Origin: Tubulanus polymorphus
Lineage: Eukaryota; Nemertea; Palaeonemertea; Tubulaniformes; Tubulanidae
Reading direction: 5' to 3'
DNA: 64,000 nucleotides
NCBI RefSeq assembly: GCF_964204645.1
Contig: NC_134027.1
Location: 3,770,485-3,834,484, forward strand
The notes under the pieces are model-generated. The model did not search any database and was not told the origin of the DNA. It saw only the letters and a program-made list of their open reading frames with translations. Shown piece by piece: positions 1 to 10,660 of the stretch; position 1 is the first letter of the stretch; each line of letters begins with the position of its first letter. A program made the translations under genes and the position numbers.

Positions 1-10
1 GAACCAGAAA

Positions 11-420
11 TTGAAGATGAACTGCAAACCAAGGAAACGACGTATGTGCAAAACAATTTCATTTCACTCTCTCTTCTGTCACATGTTCATGAGGATTCTA
101 TATTTTCGATTCACCTTGGTTACAGCACCCGTCAGCTGTTTGGGAGCAAAAAAAAATGTTCCATTAAACGATCCTTTAGACGAGTGTAGTTACTACGTGT
201 GTAATGAGCTTGGTTACGTCACAGGCCGGTGCGTAACGCTCAAATTGATGCTACATATATTCTGTATGTAAAATATATAATGTCTCACGATCTCATGCAA
301 ATTTGTAGATATAAATAACTGTGGTCGTTCCATGAAATCGTCATGTCGTTATCGCACCGCGGCTAATATAGAAAAATACCTCGACGAACCGGATATTCCG
401 CTTAGTGATTCAATCGTATG
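11..420 (+). CDS. possible last exons of an unidentified gene (tentative)
   Basis: An open frame enters from the left and encodes a hydrophobic stretch followed by a Cys-containing segment (around DECSYYVCNELG, about 175-215). Candidate GT donors lie at about 197-200. An acceptor TTTGTAG at 302-308 opens a second frame encoding INNCGRSMKSSCRYRTAAN and ending at a TGA at about 419-421. Joining T|gtaatg to this acceptor keeps the frame. I do not recognise the family; it may be a small secreted Cys-rich domain. The 5' part would lie outside the window. The exon could equally be chance reading, since no homology supports it. Confidence 0.2.
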
Positions 421-421
421 A

Positions 422-2094
422 GTATATAAAATCTGGCAATTCTATCTCGATTTAATTTGATTGTTCTATCAAACAATATATAATGACCGTTGAAAAAAGA
501 TTAACACTTAGTCTTATAAAACCTGTGTAGGAATCTACTGTATTTGCACAATTGACAAAAAACGGTCTGACAGTCGTTTCGTCGAGTCGAAACGACTCGA
601 CAACTGCAGTTTAGAAGAAGTATGTTTACAATGGGTTGTGGTGGTGACTTAAATTGAATTATGATGGCGAAGTCATGCTCACTAACTGCGATGAAAAAAG
701 TACATTCAATGATTAACTTTCTCAAATCACCGTGAATTTAGTTTACTTAAATCTTCTGGCTCTGTAGATAACAATTAACACTTAGTATTTATTCGTCCTA
801 ATCTCAGGAAACATTATTTACATCAATGATAATTGATGAATTATATCATTGATTACCGTTTGTAAGGTTGGTCGACGAAGAGCTCCCACACTGTGATCCC
901 GATCAGCCGGCCATACACCCTTTGCATCATCATTGATAATTACGGCAAAAAAGGGTTGTTGAAAAAATTCAGAATCATCAGCGCCCACTAAATGTTTATA
1001 TTTCCAACACCGACATCCATAGAGACGGTAAAATATAATGAGCTAATATCTGTTCATATTTACATAGTTAGCAATTCGTTGTTCACTAAGTACGCTCGAG
1101 GCTTGCGTCATAGATGTACTCCGCTATCTCGTGGGCCTATAAAGATATTACACGTTACGTGATTGATTGAAACAAAACAGAGAGCTAGAAACAAATGACC
1201 ATACCTTGTCATTCAGTCACGATTAATTTGCGAAAACGATGCCTATTATAATTAAGCTGACAATGATCCAGTAGAGATGAGCTCATCGTTACGGGATTGT
1301 GGCGATCCATATCTAATAACGCTACGAATATACGGAAGCTAACAGCCAAAATAGAATGTTTTGCGCGTAGGAATTTTACTATCGGTCGTAGACACAATCT
1401 TACACGGACTTGGATGATTCTGTCCTTTTCTTATGTCTTTTTCGATGTTGCCCGTAAAACCTCTTTCATCAGTTCATTGATTTTATACATTGTGTGGAAT
1501 ATTCGTTTAACACATTGAACCATCGAGTACAACAATACAACGATCGAGGAGGATACACAGCAAAATAGCACCGTATAATGTCCTGGACCCTGTAAGGGTG
1601 TCCAGTTTGTAGGCTGTAGTTAATTCATGAAGTGTTTCCCAAGAGACGTTTGTAACTGATAATCCACCAGGAACGCGATTATCGTGTTCGAGATAACCAT
1701 CACGAAGCCAATAATTACATTAATATAAATGCATCTACGAAATTTAATAAAAGGCGTAAATGATGTGCAAAAGCAAAACCCCGAAGCATTCTCGATCTCG
1801 ATGAAAAACCGACGCCCAATGTTACGCATTCACCAAATTTGGAGGAAAAATCCACTGGACGAATAAACCTCGGGAATTGTAGTAGGCCTACGAGACCGTA
1901 TTCTATCGTTTCAATGATGGTATAATCCAAATGCACCCAGAGCAATCAGCCGACGACGGGAAGTCGCGTAAATCTTGGTATCTTCATAAGGTGGACTGAC
2001 TCGGTCTGCAGATTCTAATTAGACGTTAATATCATTCTTTCTCGTATCCGCCTTCGCTTTATTACAACAACTTTATTTCGACGTGTGTTATTTC
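422..2094. other. non-coding stretch
   Basis: About 1.7 kb, AT-rich, with no recognisable exon. It holds a short perfect hairpin at about 581-601 (GTCGAGTCG, loop AAA, CGACTCGAC). Short open frames here show no family resemblance. Confidence 0.6.
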
Positions 2095-2510
2095 TACGGA
2101 AGCGATAAGGGGCCTCGAGTTGTCGCGTTCCAACTCGACAAGTCGCCATATTTATGTCGACATATCGCGATATATCGCGTCAAGTCGTCATGAACATGTC
2201 GATATATCGTGACGTTTTCACGACAAATTTCGCTTTTTTGCCCATTTTCCACGGGACAAGCCGTCATTTGAAGACATGTGTAAATGTAAGATGAGGACAC
2301 CAGTAATATGACGACTGAGTTTCAAGTCGTCATGAATATGTCGACTTGTCGCGAGGAAAGTCGTCGAGAAAACGAAATATGTCGTGAAAACGTCACGATA
2401 TATCGACATATTCATATCGACTTGACGCGATATATCACGGTATGTCGACATAAATATGACGACTTTTCGAGTTGGAACGCGACATCTCGAGGCCCTTTAT
2501 CGCTTCCGTA
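2095..2510. mobile_element. fold-back (long inverted repeat) non-autonomous DNA element
   Basis: The ends are inverted copies beginning TACGGAAGCGATAA(G/A)GGGCC. The arms run about 140 bp each (about 2095-2237 and 2370-2510) and match at roughly nine bases in ten by eye. A direct repeat TATTTC lies immediately outside each end (2089-2094 and 2511-2516), as expected of a target-site duplication. The interior is rich in GTCGACATAT-type words, and a 23-bp word beginning TCAAGTCGTCATGAA recurs in both halves (about 2190 and 2321). There is no transposase frame, so this is a MITE or fold-back element mobilised in trans. The superfamily is not clear from the ends. Confidence 0.8.
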
Positions 2511-2516
2511 TATTTC

Positions 2517-3888
2517 TGTGCACACTTTTTGCCGATTTGAAAGTCTCTTAACAGTATTCGTGGGATAACTGAGGTCTTTGAATCATTACCTGTCAACGAA
2601 AAATTGCTTATTAAATATCAAAACGCGGAATTGGATGATGCCAAACATTGTGTATTCAAGTACTTTCGCTCAAAAGCCATCGAGCTACAATGTCGATCGA
2701 AATATATCCGACAGTTCTGTCCATGATAATTAATCAAGAATATTTGCGTTGTCATTTACGTTATGGGGATGTCGGCATTAGATTTACACAGTCTATTCAT
2801 GAATTAAAACGTCGGCCCAGTGGCTTGTTCCTCCAAGTTAAACATACAACACATGTAACCATTTGTGTGATTATTTACAGTTGTCGACTCAATCATCATG
2901 TGCGAATTTGCGTTATTGGAAATCTTCATTATTCATTTCATAGGTGAAATGACGTGAAAATCAGTGCAAATAAAAAAAGGCTCGTTGAATCATGAGAAGA
3001 AAAGCTACCATTTTGTGTCTACGTAAATGAAAATACAGTCTACAGTTTGATAATAAAACAATGTTGAAATTTGAATTGACGAAATGTTGATTGAGTGAAA
3101 GGGACATTTGAAAAATTGGCTTCATTTTTACACCAACTGATAAAGTCACTAAGCATTTAGGAATGCGTTTTTTCAACAAAGTTACTGGTTCGTTTTAAGT
3201 TACAAGGATATAAGTTAGAAATATACATTATATTCACAGGCATCGTCTCCAACTGGGAATCGAATGGTAATTGTGGCATCTATAGGGTAGCAATGGACCA
3301 ATAAATGGGAATATGAATCAGCTATAATAACCTCGTCTAATGCATTTGAACACGATATCAGTAAATTGAGTGTTGGGTTTACATGACCCAGTCTCTTCCG
3401 TGGCGCTCAAATAGAGAATATCCAGGTAAAACTAATTATCAGTTAGCACGTATTTTAGTGGTGATAATCTGAATCATCTACATCGAGTTAATATGTACAT
3501 AATTACACAAGTTTCCTCCTTACTAAGACATTGATAATGTGCCATATACAGGAATAATCTGCTGCTGGAAAAAATCGTAATCAGAAGGATGACTCATTTC
3601 TTGATGACAATACGATAAGATTATCATGTTAATTAATCATTTCTAATATAGCAGAAATTATATCCGGATAATTGAATATTGGACTTAGAATTTAGTCATT
3701 ATGTGCTATCCTCAATATGTGAAAAAACTGTAAAATTTGACACCCAAAATTGATGCTTCAAGTTTATTTTGCAATACATGTAATAAACCATTTAGAAAGA
3801 CATAATTCTTCTGTTGACATAATGCTTAACTGCACGACTTGATTACATGATTTTTAACATTAAAGTACAGGTCTACTGAAAAAAAGTG
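2517..3888. other. non-coding stretch downstream of GPCR 1
   Basis: No recognisable exon. The part next to 3889 is the 3' flank of the minus-strand receptor and contains its likely poly(A) signal. Confidence 0.6.
3763..3768 (-). terminator. likely polyadenylation signal of GPCR 1
   Basis: TTTATT on the plus strand reads AATAAA on the minus strand, about 120 nt past the stop codon of the 3889-6039 receptor. Confidence 0.45.
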
Positions 3889-6039
3889 TTATAAATGTTT
3901 TTCGAGACATGGAATCTTTTTAAGTATCTTAACGAACTCATTCTTGAACTGACGGTTAACGATTGCGTATAAAATCGGATTAATGGCTGCGGTGAATGAA
4001 GCCAGTGACAAAGCCGTTAGTTCAGCAGCATTAACCGCAAACCGGGCATCAAAGCGACTAGTTAGATTACACGTAACCATATACGTCACAGGTAAAGGTA
4101 ACCATATAAACAGAAAACTACCGATCACGACTGAAGCTCTTTTTGCCGCCTTTCCTTCCAATTTACGTTTTCCACGTTCTTTGTTTTTGTTTGTCATAAC
4201 GCAAACGGCACCGATCACATGTTCGTCAGTGGCCTGGGCCTCTGATTCGCGACCTTCGAAATCGACGACCTTGATGCTACGACCATTGAAAGCAACTGTA
4301 TCGACGTCCTGCTGGCGATGTTTTGGTCTAAATGCCACCGTCTCATCAGCTCCATTGTTCATATTCGCCGACAGAACACTAATTTGTTTTTTGGGTCTAA
4401 ATGACACAGTATCTTCAGCGTATTTTGGGGTTCGAAACGGGACGGTATCGTTCGGTTTATGTTCTAGTTTACTCGCGGGTCTAGATTGGACGGTGTCTGT
4501 TTGCGTATTTTCTGATTTAGATGTGGCACTTTTGCGTTCGTTAACCGATTCTAAAGTTGAGGTATCTCCCGGTTTTCTGGATGGGACAGTAACGGTTTCT
4601 TCCTCTTTTTCCCCTTTATCTTTAAATGCGCTTTTAGTATTTTTTTCCGACTGGACTGTTAGGCCATACTCATTTAGATGACAACCTACACTACCTTCCA
4701 CTCTCCCGGAAGGTATGCATGTGCCATCATTCTTCGTGATAACTTCTATCCCAGTATTAACACTTTTGTCATTATTGACTGCTTGCACCAATGAAGCTGC
4801 TCCGATGGATTTCTTAAGTGTGAAAGTATCGTTTTCTTTAGAATTCGATGGGGTCGTTTCTTGGTCAGTATCATCTTGTTTATCTGGTGCTAACCCTTTG
4901 TCATACAAGGTATCTTCTCCTGTATTGACTTTTCCCCTCTTAACCACATTCTGTTTATATTCAATATTTGATTTATAGCCTTCAGTAATATTAGGGTCGG
5001 ATGATTTGTTTAATGAATCACCTTCCGCAGAGGTTATTGTATTAATTTCTAGATGTTTCGCAGTATTATTAGACTCAACTGGTATTTCAACAGGTTTAAT
5101 TGCGATAACGTTTGTATTTATTCTTGGTGTGTCTTTGCAGTCTTTTTTATTCGAATCACTGAAAGATCTACGTCCGCCACGTTTATCACATGAATTACTG
5201 ACCGGTTCTATTTTCTGAATTAGAGAAGTCGCGAAGTCACTATTCGATGGTTCTGGCTTGACTTTGTTCTTCTTTCCTGTTAAAAGCTTATTGGTTGTTG
5301 CGGTATGCCTCCTCAATGCCATAATGATTTTCCCGTACAATGTCAATATTATGAACGTCGCTAAAACACTTATCGGCGCAAGGACTACATTCGAATACAT
5401 GTTTTGGTACGAATCCATATCGTAATATACATATGTACATCGAAGAAATGAAGGCGAATCGGCAAGAAATATAACTACTAAGATACTCATGATAAATCCA
5501 ATTCCCCATGAGAAAATTATACCCATTCTCACCCGGAGAACACGATTTTCCACGTCAAATGGGTTTGCAATTGCCTGGAACCGTTCGTAACTTATCGCCA
5601 CCAAGGTCGTTAGCTGGACGGTACACACGAGTATGGAGATAAACTCGTGAATAAAACATATACCTCTAGCTAGACCTTGAAAGTTCGCTGTCAAGATCAA
5701 AATAACAATTCGTAACGGCGTCGCCAAAACGGATGCAACTGTGTCGATTATGGCTAGATTTACCAGCAAAGCATTCATGGCAGTTTTGAGAACTTTGCTT
5801 CGACGGACGGCGAGGAAAACGAGTGTGTTGCCGAAAAGACCAGCAAAAACGGTGATATGCAGAAAAACGATGCATGAAATGGACACACCGATATTCAACG
5901 CATGTATATCAGAAAGCTGGTGTTTACAGCGGGTTTCAAACAATTTCGTTACGTTTGTGATATCGCATTGTGTAGAGTGGTTCATGGCTTTCAGTGAGCA
6001 TTTTGCTCTGATGTAAATGCCATCCTCATATACAAACAA
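3889..6039 (-). CDS. class A (rhodopsin-like) GPCR with very long third intracellular loop, single exon
   Basis: 716 residues in one uninterrupted frame. The mature start may be Met19, which precedes the N-glycosylation motifs NHS and NVT. TM1 holds GN (AGLFGNTLVF), TM2 NLAIIDT, TM3 ends in SYERF in place of DRY, TM4 has SWGIG, TM6 has FLFIWLPLP and TM7 ends NPILYA, which is the NPxxY signature. TM5 ends near residue 243 and TM6 starts near 637, so the third intracellular loop is about 390 residues, polar and low-complexity. Residues about 510-585 of the loop carry five copies of (D/E)TVxFR. There is no Asp in TM3 at the usual amine-binding position in the stretch I read, so an aminergic ligand is not indicated. 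It is a plasma-membrane receptor with unknown ligand. The intronless structure suggests retroposition or an old intronless lineage. Confidence 0.88.
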   Translation of the reverse strand: MFVYEDGIYIRAKCSLKAMNHSTQCDITNVTKLFETRCKHQLSDIHALNIGVSISCIVFLHITVFAGLFGNTLVFLAVRRSKVLKTAMNALLVNLAIIDTVASVLATPLRIVILILTANFQGLARGICFIHEFISILVCTVQLTTLVAISYERFQAIANPFDVENRVLRVRMGIIFSWGIGFIMSILVVIFLADSPSFLRCTYVYYDMDSYQNMYSNVVLAPISVLATFIILTLYGKIIMALRRHTATTNKLLTGKKNKVKPEPSNSDFATSLIQKIEPVSNSCDKRGGRRSFSDSNKKDCKDTPRINTNVIAIKPVEIPVESNNTAKHLEINTITSAEGDSLNKSSDPNITEGYKSNIEYKQNVVKRGKVNTGEDTLYDKGLAPDKQDDTDQETTPSNSKENDTFTLKKSIGAASLVQAVNNDKSVNTGIEVITKNDGTCIPSGRVEGSVGCHLNEYGLTVQSEKNTKSAFKDKGEKEEETVTVPSRKPGDTSTLESVNERKSATSKSENTQTDTVQSRPASKLEHKPNDTVPFRTPKYAEDTVSFRPKKQISVLSANMNNGADETVAFRPKHRQQDVDTVAFNGRSIKVVDFEGRESEAQATDEHVIGAVCVMTNKNKERGKRKLEGKAAKRASVVIGSFLFIWLPLPVTYMVTCNLTSRFDARFAVNAAELTALSLASFTAAINPILYAIVNRQFKNEFVKILKKIPCLEKHL

Positions 6040-9000
6040 AGTTAGTCTTGCGACCTAGGTAACTGCTTATTAGTGTCCTTCTGTCAAGTTTCCTGCTTGG
6101 GAGTGTCTTAACACGTAATTATATCTTATGCGTTAGAGGATCCGTAGTGACGCTCATTTTCATTAGTCAGGTTTCGTGTTCACCATTTGGGGTTTCCTGT
6201 GATATCCTCTGTTGTAACAGTATCATCACCATGTCCTTAGATGACGCATCTAAAAATAAAGGCACAAGAAACAGTGACATAGGATTATCTATGAGTATGT
6301 GCATGTTGGCTGATAATGATTAAATTGAATTAAAAATAAAAATCAGAAATTAAAATATTTGTTCATGCTCCAAAAGTTCATTTTGCGCTTTAGATATCCG
6401 GTATATGGCTAGAGTGATATTAGATTAGTTTTTGGTTGCATAGAAAAATATATTGATGTTATTCTTAAACAAAAAAAAATCTCTTTCATCTCATCTCCAG
6501 TTATTCAGCACGTGCTCAAATAACTCGTCACAGGATCTATGGATGCACATATTTGTACTTGCAGTATTGATAATTTCAATGGTAATTGATGGAATGATAT
6601 TAAATCAGCTATCATATCAGTTAGCAATCAATTCTGAAGTTCGATTTATATTTCTACAATTTTGATAAACCGGTACCTAAATTATCGTTTTTACCATTTC
6701 ATTGATCGCTGATATTCATTTCAATATACATGTAGCGACGTATGGATTCTTTGATAATTCGATATTTTGAGACATTTCAGACACATTTCAAGAAATCACT
6801 ATTTCGTAATCACGTACTGACTGGATGCAATATTTGTTTGAAAGATCACAGGACAAATAAGTTAATTGCTACTGCTGTTAATTTATTTCACGTTCAGTGC
6901 TGATAATATATCAACCCATCAATCACACATCGCTCATAGGTCTCTTAGTTTCTAATGCACGGCGATTTGACAAAAAATGCATTGACATCGTGCAAACGCA
7001 CAATATTTGAAATGAAATGCGTGTCAAGTCCTAGTTGTGCAAAATCGAAGCAGTTGATTCCCACTGCTAATAATGAAATTAACTCGTAAGCAAAAACACT
7101 AAATTTCATTACTCTGCAGACCATAAATACTACAGCATATTCCCAGTAACCATATCATATCATATCATAGACTGTATTTTCAGCCAGTTCTAGTTTCACA
7201 TATTCAGTTTTCGAAGAAACGACAATAAAGAACATTCTTTTTCTTAGTTTTCTGTAGTTTGGTATCATTGTTATCGTTTTCACTAGGAAACCAGTAACAA
7301 TTGATATACACCTACCATCTGCGTAAATTGATATTTACGTAACATAACTGCGAAGAAAAAATATCGAAACAATGAATGATACGCGCCATAAATCTCTGTT
7401 ACTTCCCATCATCCGATTTACATTTTTTTCAATCAAAGCTCTCATCTAGTCGCATTCAAAAACTGCCGTGCTAAAACTGACATTCTATTCTTCTATGTAT
7501 ATAGAATTCATTGTCTCCTCGACGAGGCTGCAATTGTAGATATGCGCCATAACGGTTATGTAACAAAATTGATCTTAATTGACCAAGTGTCAAATTCAAG
7601 AAGCGATCATATTTCCGCATGAAACAAATTTCCACAAACGCTACTTGGATAGTTGGATAACAGCTCATTTGCATCTGTGGTATAATGTTTATATGTATCA
7701 TACGTTAGGAACAAGTATATATCTGATCTGATGAACATGCTAGTCTACGCCGTGTAACGTGAATCCAGTAAAACGTATAATTGGATGTCGTATCTAATTT
7801 CCCTGGAAGCTTTCAGAATTGTCAGAACAGGTAGACCTAGGCATACTACATAGATACGTCATGATTGAAAATATGACGAATTCGACCTGACAACTTTGTA
7901 GGAAAAATTTAATGTAAAAGTCTAATTATACGTGATTAACGTGCTTTCGAAGTAGTTTGTCCAAAAAATATTCGTTATTCGGATTTTTTGTCAATGAAAA
8001 CCATACTTTTAAGACATTTCAAGACGTTGTAACGTTGCTAATAAGGAAGAAAAACACCAGTGACCTACCTGCTGGACAGTAATAATCGTGCCTCCCAGTT
8101 GGACTCGCCAATTACTTATGTAATAAACGTAATGACGACGATTAAATGAAGGATAAGATCTGTCTACCGTACATAAATCGACGCATCCCGATTCTTAATT
8201 ACGGTTTACACGATGTAAATTCGTCCACTGCTAATGGACGTTCTTCCTTCTGAAGTTTTTCCTTGTATAACAGTCGAAACGTTGCCACGTTTTTCGAGCA
8301 ACAAATCGATGTCGCGAATTTTCAGCTTCGACAGATATGTCGATGTAATTGATTAATATATCTGGAAAAGATAAAGATAATCAGAAAAAGAGAATCAGAA
8401 AAACGAATTTGTTTCTTGAGCTCACAACTGGTAGAAAGAAATACTTTGAAGTGGGAGATGAGACTTCCTTTTCATTTGGAACATGCAGCAAAAGATTTAC
8501 TTTATGCAACATTACTGTTCTACATCAGGGTATGTTGTTCTTCTTTCTTCTCACTTCGATTCAGTCTAAACTAACGTAACTAAAATAGTTCTTGCAGAAA
8601 TCAATATCAGATGAGTCGCAGCCCATTTACAAAATGACGTTGTAAATATATTTCCCATCAACGTTTGACCACAAAAAGTGCCATAAGAAATGTATGTCTA
8701 CTCTCAAGAGCCAGCCATCGATTATATTTAATGGGAATTATTTTTTGCACCAACATGAAGAAATGTTGCATGTTCCCTGTGGCAAAATAAGATAATGATA
8801 ATAAAGTATATATTCAGTTCATGAACCAAGTAAAGAAACGTCGATTTGATGTCACTTATCAAAGGATCATCTAGAAATCGAAATCATTCTTCGGGATTTG
8901 TGGTTCCAAAGGGTTCTATGATGCTATATTAACAGTAATGGTTATTATACCTATTTGATTATTTGATATGCCATTACTTAAGAAGATGAAACCCTGCTTT

Positions 9001-10617
9001 CACATTGAGAGCAACGTCGAATAAGAGGAAATGCAATATCGTGCCTAAGAGTGTGCTAATTATGTACGAGGCAACTTTGTATTGATTCAAATCTATGTGA
9101 TTCCAACTTTGAAGAGGAAATCATCATTTAGCTAACGAGGGATTTGAAAATAAAACTTTGAACTTCCTGCATCGTCACAATATTCACCCTGCCTTACTCG
9201 ATGTAATATGATATAATCTATGTCTACATTCACCAGAGACCTCAATTATTTCCGTCATTATGATATTCGAGCCTAAACCGGTGACATTCGCAGAAGTATT
9301 TATCTTTGCGTGTTAGACTAGACCGAAATATTTGTATGGATTGTACACGGAAAGATGGGCAATGTTGTCACCGATCACGCAAGCGACTTGCTAATATAAA
9401 TTGAATTATGCTGACATATTGGAATCTTTTTCTGTATATAGCAACCGTTCCCAAACCATTAAGAAATAAAGAAGATTTTCTAAAATGATTCCTGGTATAT
9501 CGTTTTTATGGCGTTGATAAAAATTGAGTATGGAGTTTGTGAAATACATCGCTCAATAAATAATTCATATATTCCGATTACTGATATCTTGAGATGCATT
9601 TTGCTTGTGAATCACAAGCCAGTTCAGCCACAAACTTAGCATTGAATATTCTCATGAAATTATTCTTTCGAATATTAGTAGTAGATAATCAATGGCTCTG
9701 ATGTCAGTGTCGAGTGAAGGTGTATGTCACTTTGTCCACCTTGATTTCTAGAAGCAAGTTTCTCGCAGCTTACTAATTTTCAGTTACCATTCCATGATCA
9801 TCTGCTAATTGCATCCCAATCGTATTCTCGCGCAGGTGGGAAAACAGTCAACATACGGTGAAGGGTATCATCGCATATTCGTCTCTACCGTTTACCGAAA
9901 CCTTCACATTGTGAGAAATTGACACAGTTGTTACATAACGTCAGTAACATATTTTAGATATAAGTTCCATTTTCGTGTCCTCAAGAACATTTATATCAAA
10001 ATTTGATTGACTTTCAACACTCAAAATTCTTAACCACTTGCGTTTTCCTACTCGAGTTGTTTGAAAAAGACTGCCATGCATAAGTTCCCTATAGCATATA
10101 CAATTACGGCTGCCTAATGGCATGTCACGTAACATGGCATTCACTAAAAAAAGAAATATTCACCTATGGACTACAACATCAATATGATCTTTGATTGTTG
10201 ACAATGATAGCTATACATACACTTTCATAAATGGTAAACCGAATGTACTTCATAAAAAGAATTCATGATGCTACCACTCGTATAGTTCATCGTGTTTATT
10301 GGGATTATCCGTGGATGTGCGCAAATGTCATCTCGATTTTTCATCTGTTTGTCATATGATTCGGCTCTTGTGACAACTAATAACTATCAAATATATAAAT
10401 GCTAATAGCGGCGATACACGTTGGGTTTTCTACGAATACGGTGTCATGCAACTGCACGTATCTTTGTTTATGTAGAGCAAATGGAAAAAGTGAGGTTAGA
10501 AATTAGTAAGGAGAGAAAGTGTTAATTGAATATTTGTGTTATACCCGATACACAACTAGTGTATCACATGAAAATACTAACGTATTGTATCATGATTTGT
10601 GCGTATACACGTGACCA
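6040..10617. other. non-coding stretch
   Basis: About 4.6 kb of AT-rich sequence between two receptors. Only short frames are present, none with recognisable domains. There is a small CATAT repeat at about 7155-7170. It contains the 5' flank of GPCR 1. Confidence 0.6.
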
Positions 10618-10660
10618 AGAGAGAGAGAGAGACGAGGAGAGAGGGGGAGATGAAAAGAAG
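10618..10660. repeat. GA-rich simple repeat
   Basis: A purine-only tract of GAGA units followed by GAGGAGAGAGGGGGAGA; it is the only low-complexity purine run of this size nearby. Confidence 0.7.

Noticed and set aside
2308-2568. 86-codon frame across the fold-back element
   Set aside because: It follows the inverted-repeat arm, and the same residues appear in the other arm on the opposite strand. It is repeat-derived, not a gene.
3983-4681. 232-residue open frame antisense to GPCR 1
   Set aside because: It lies wholly inside the receptor's long low-complexity loop on the other strand. Codon bias of the repetitive loop keeps the antisense frame open, and no domain is visible.
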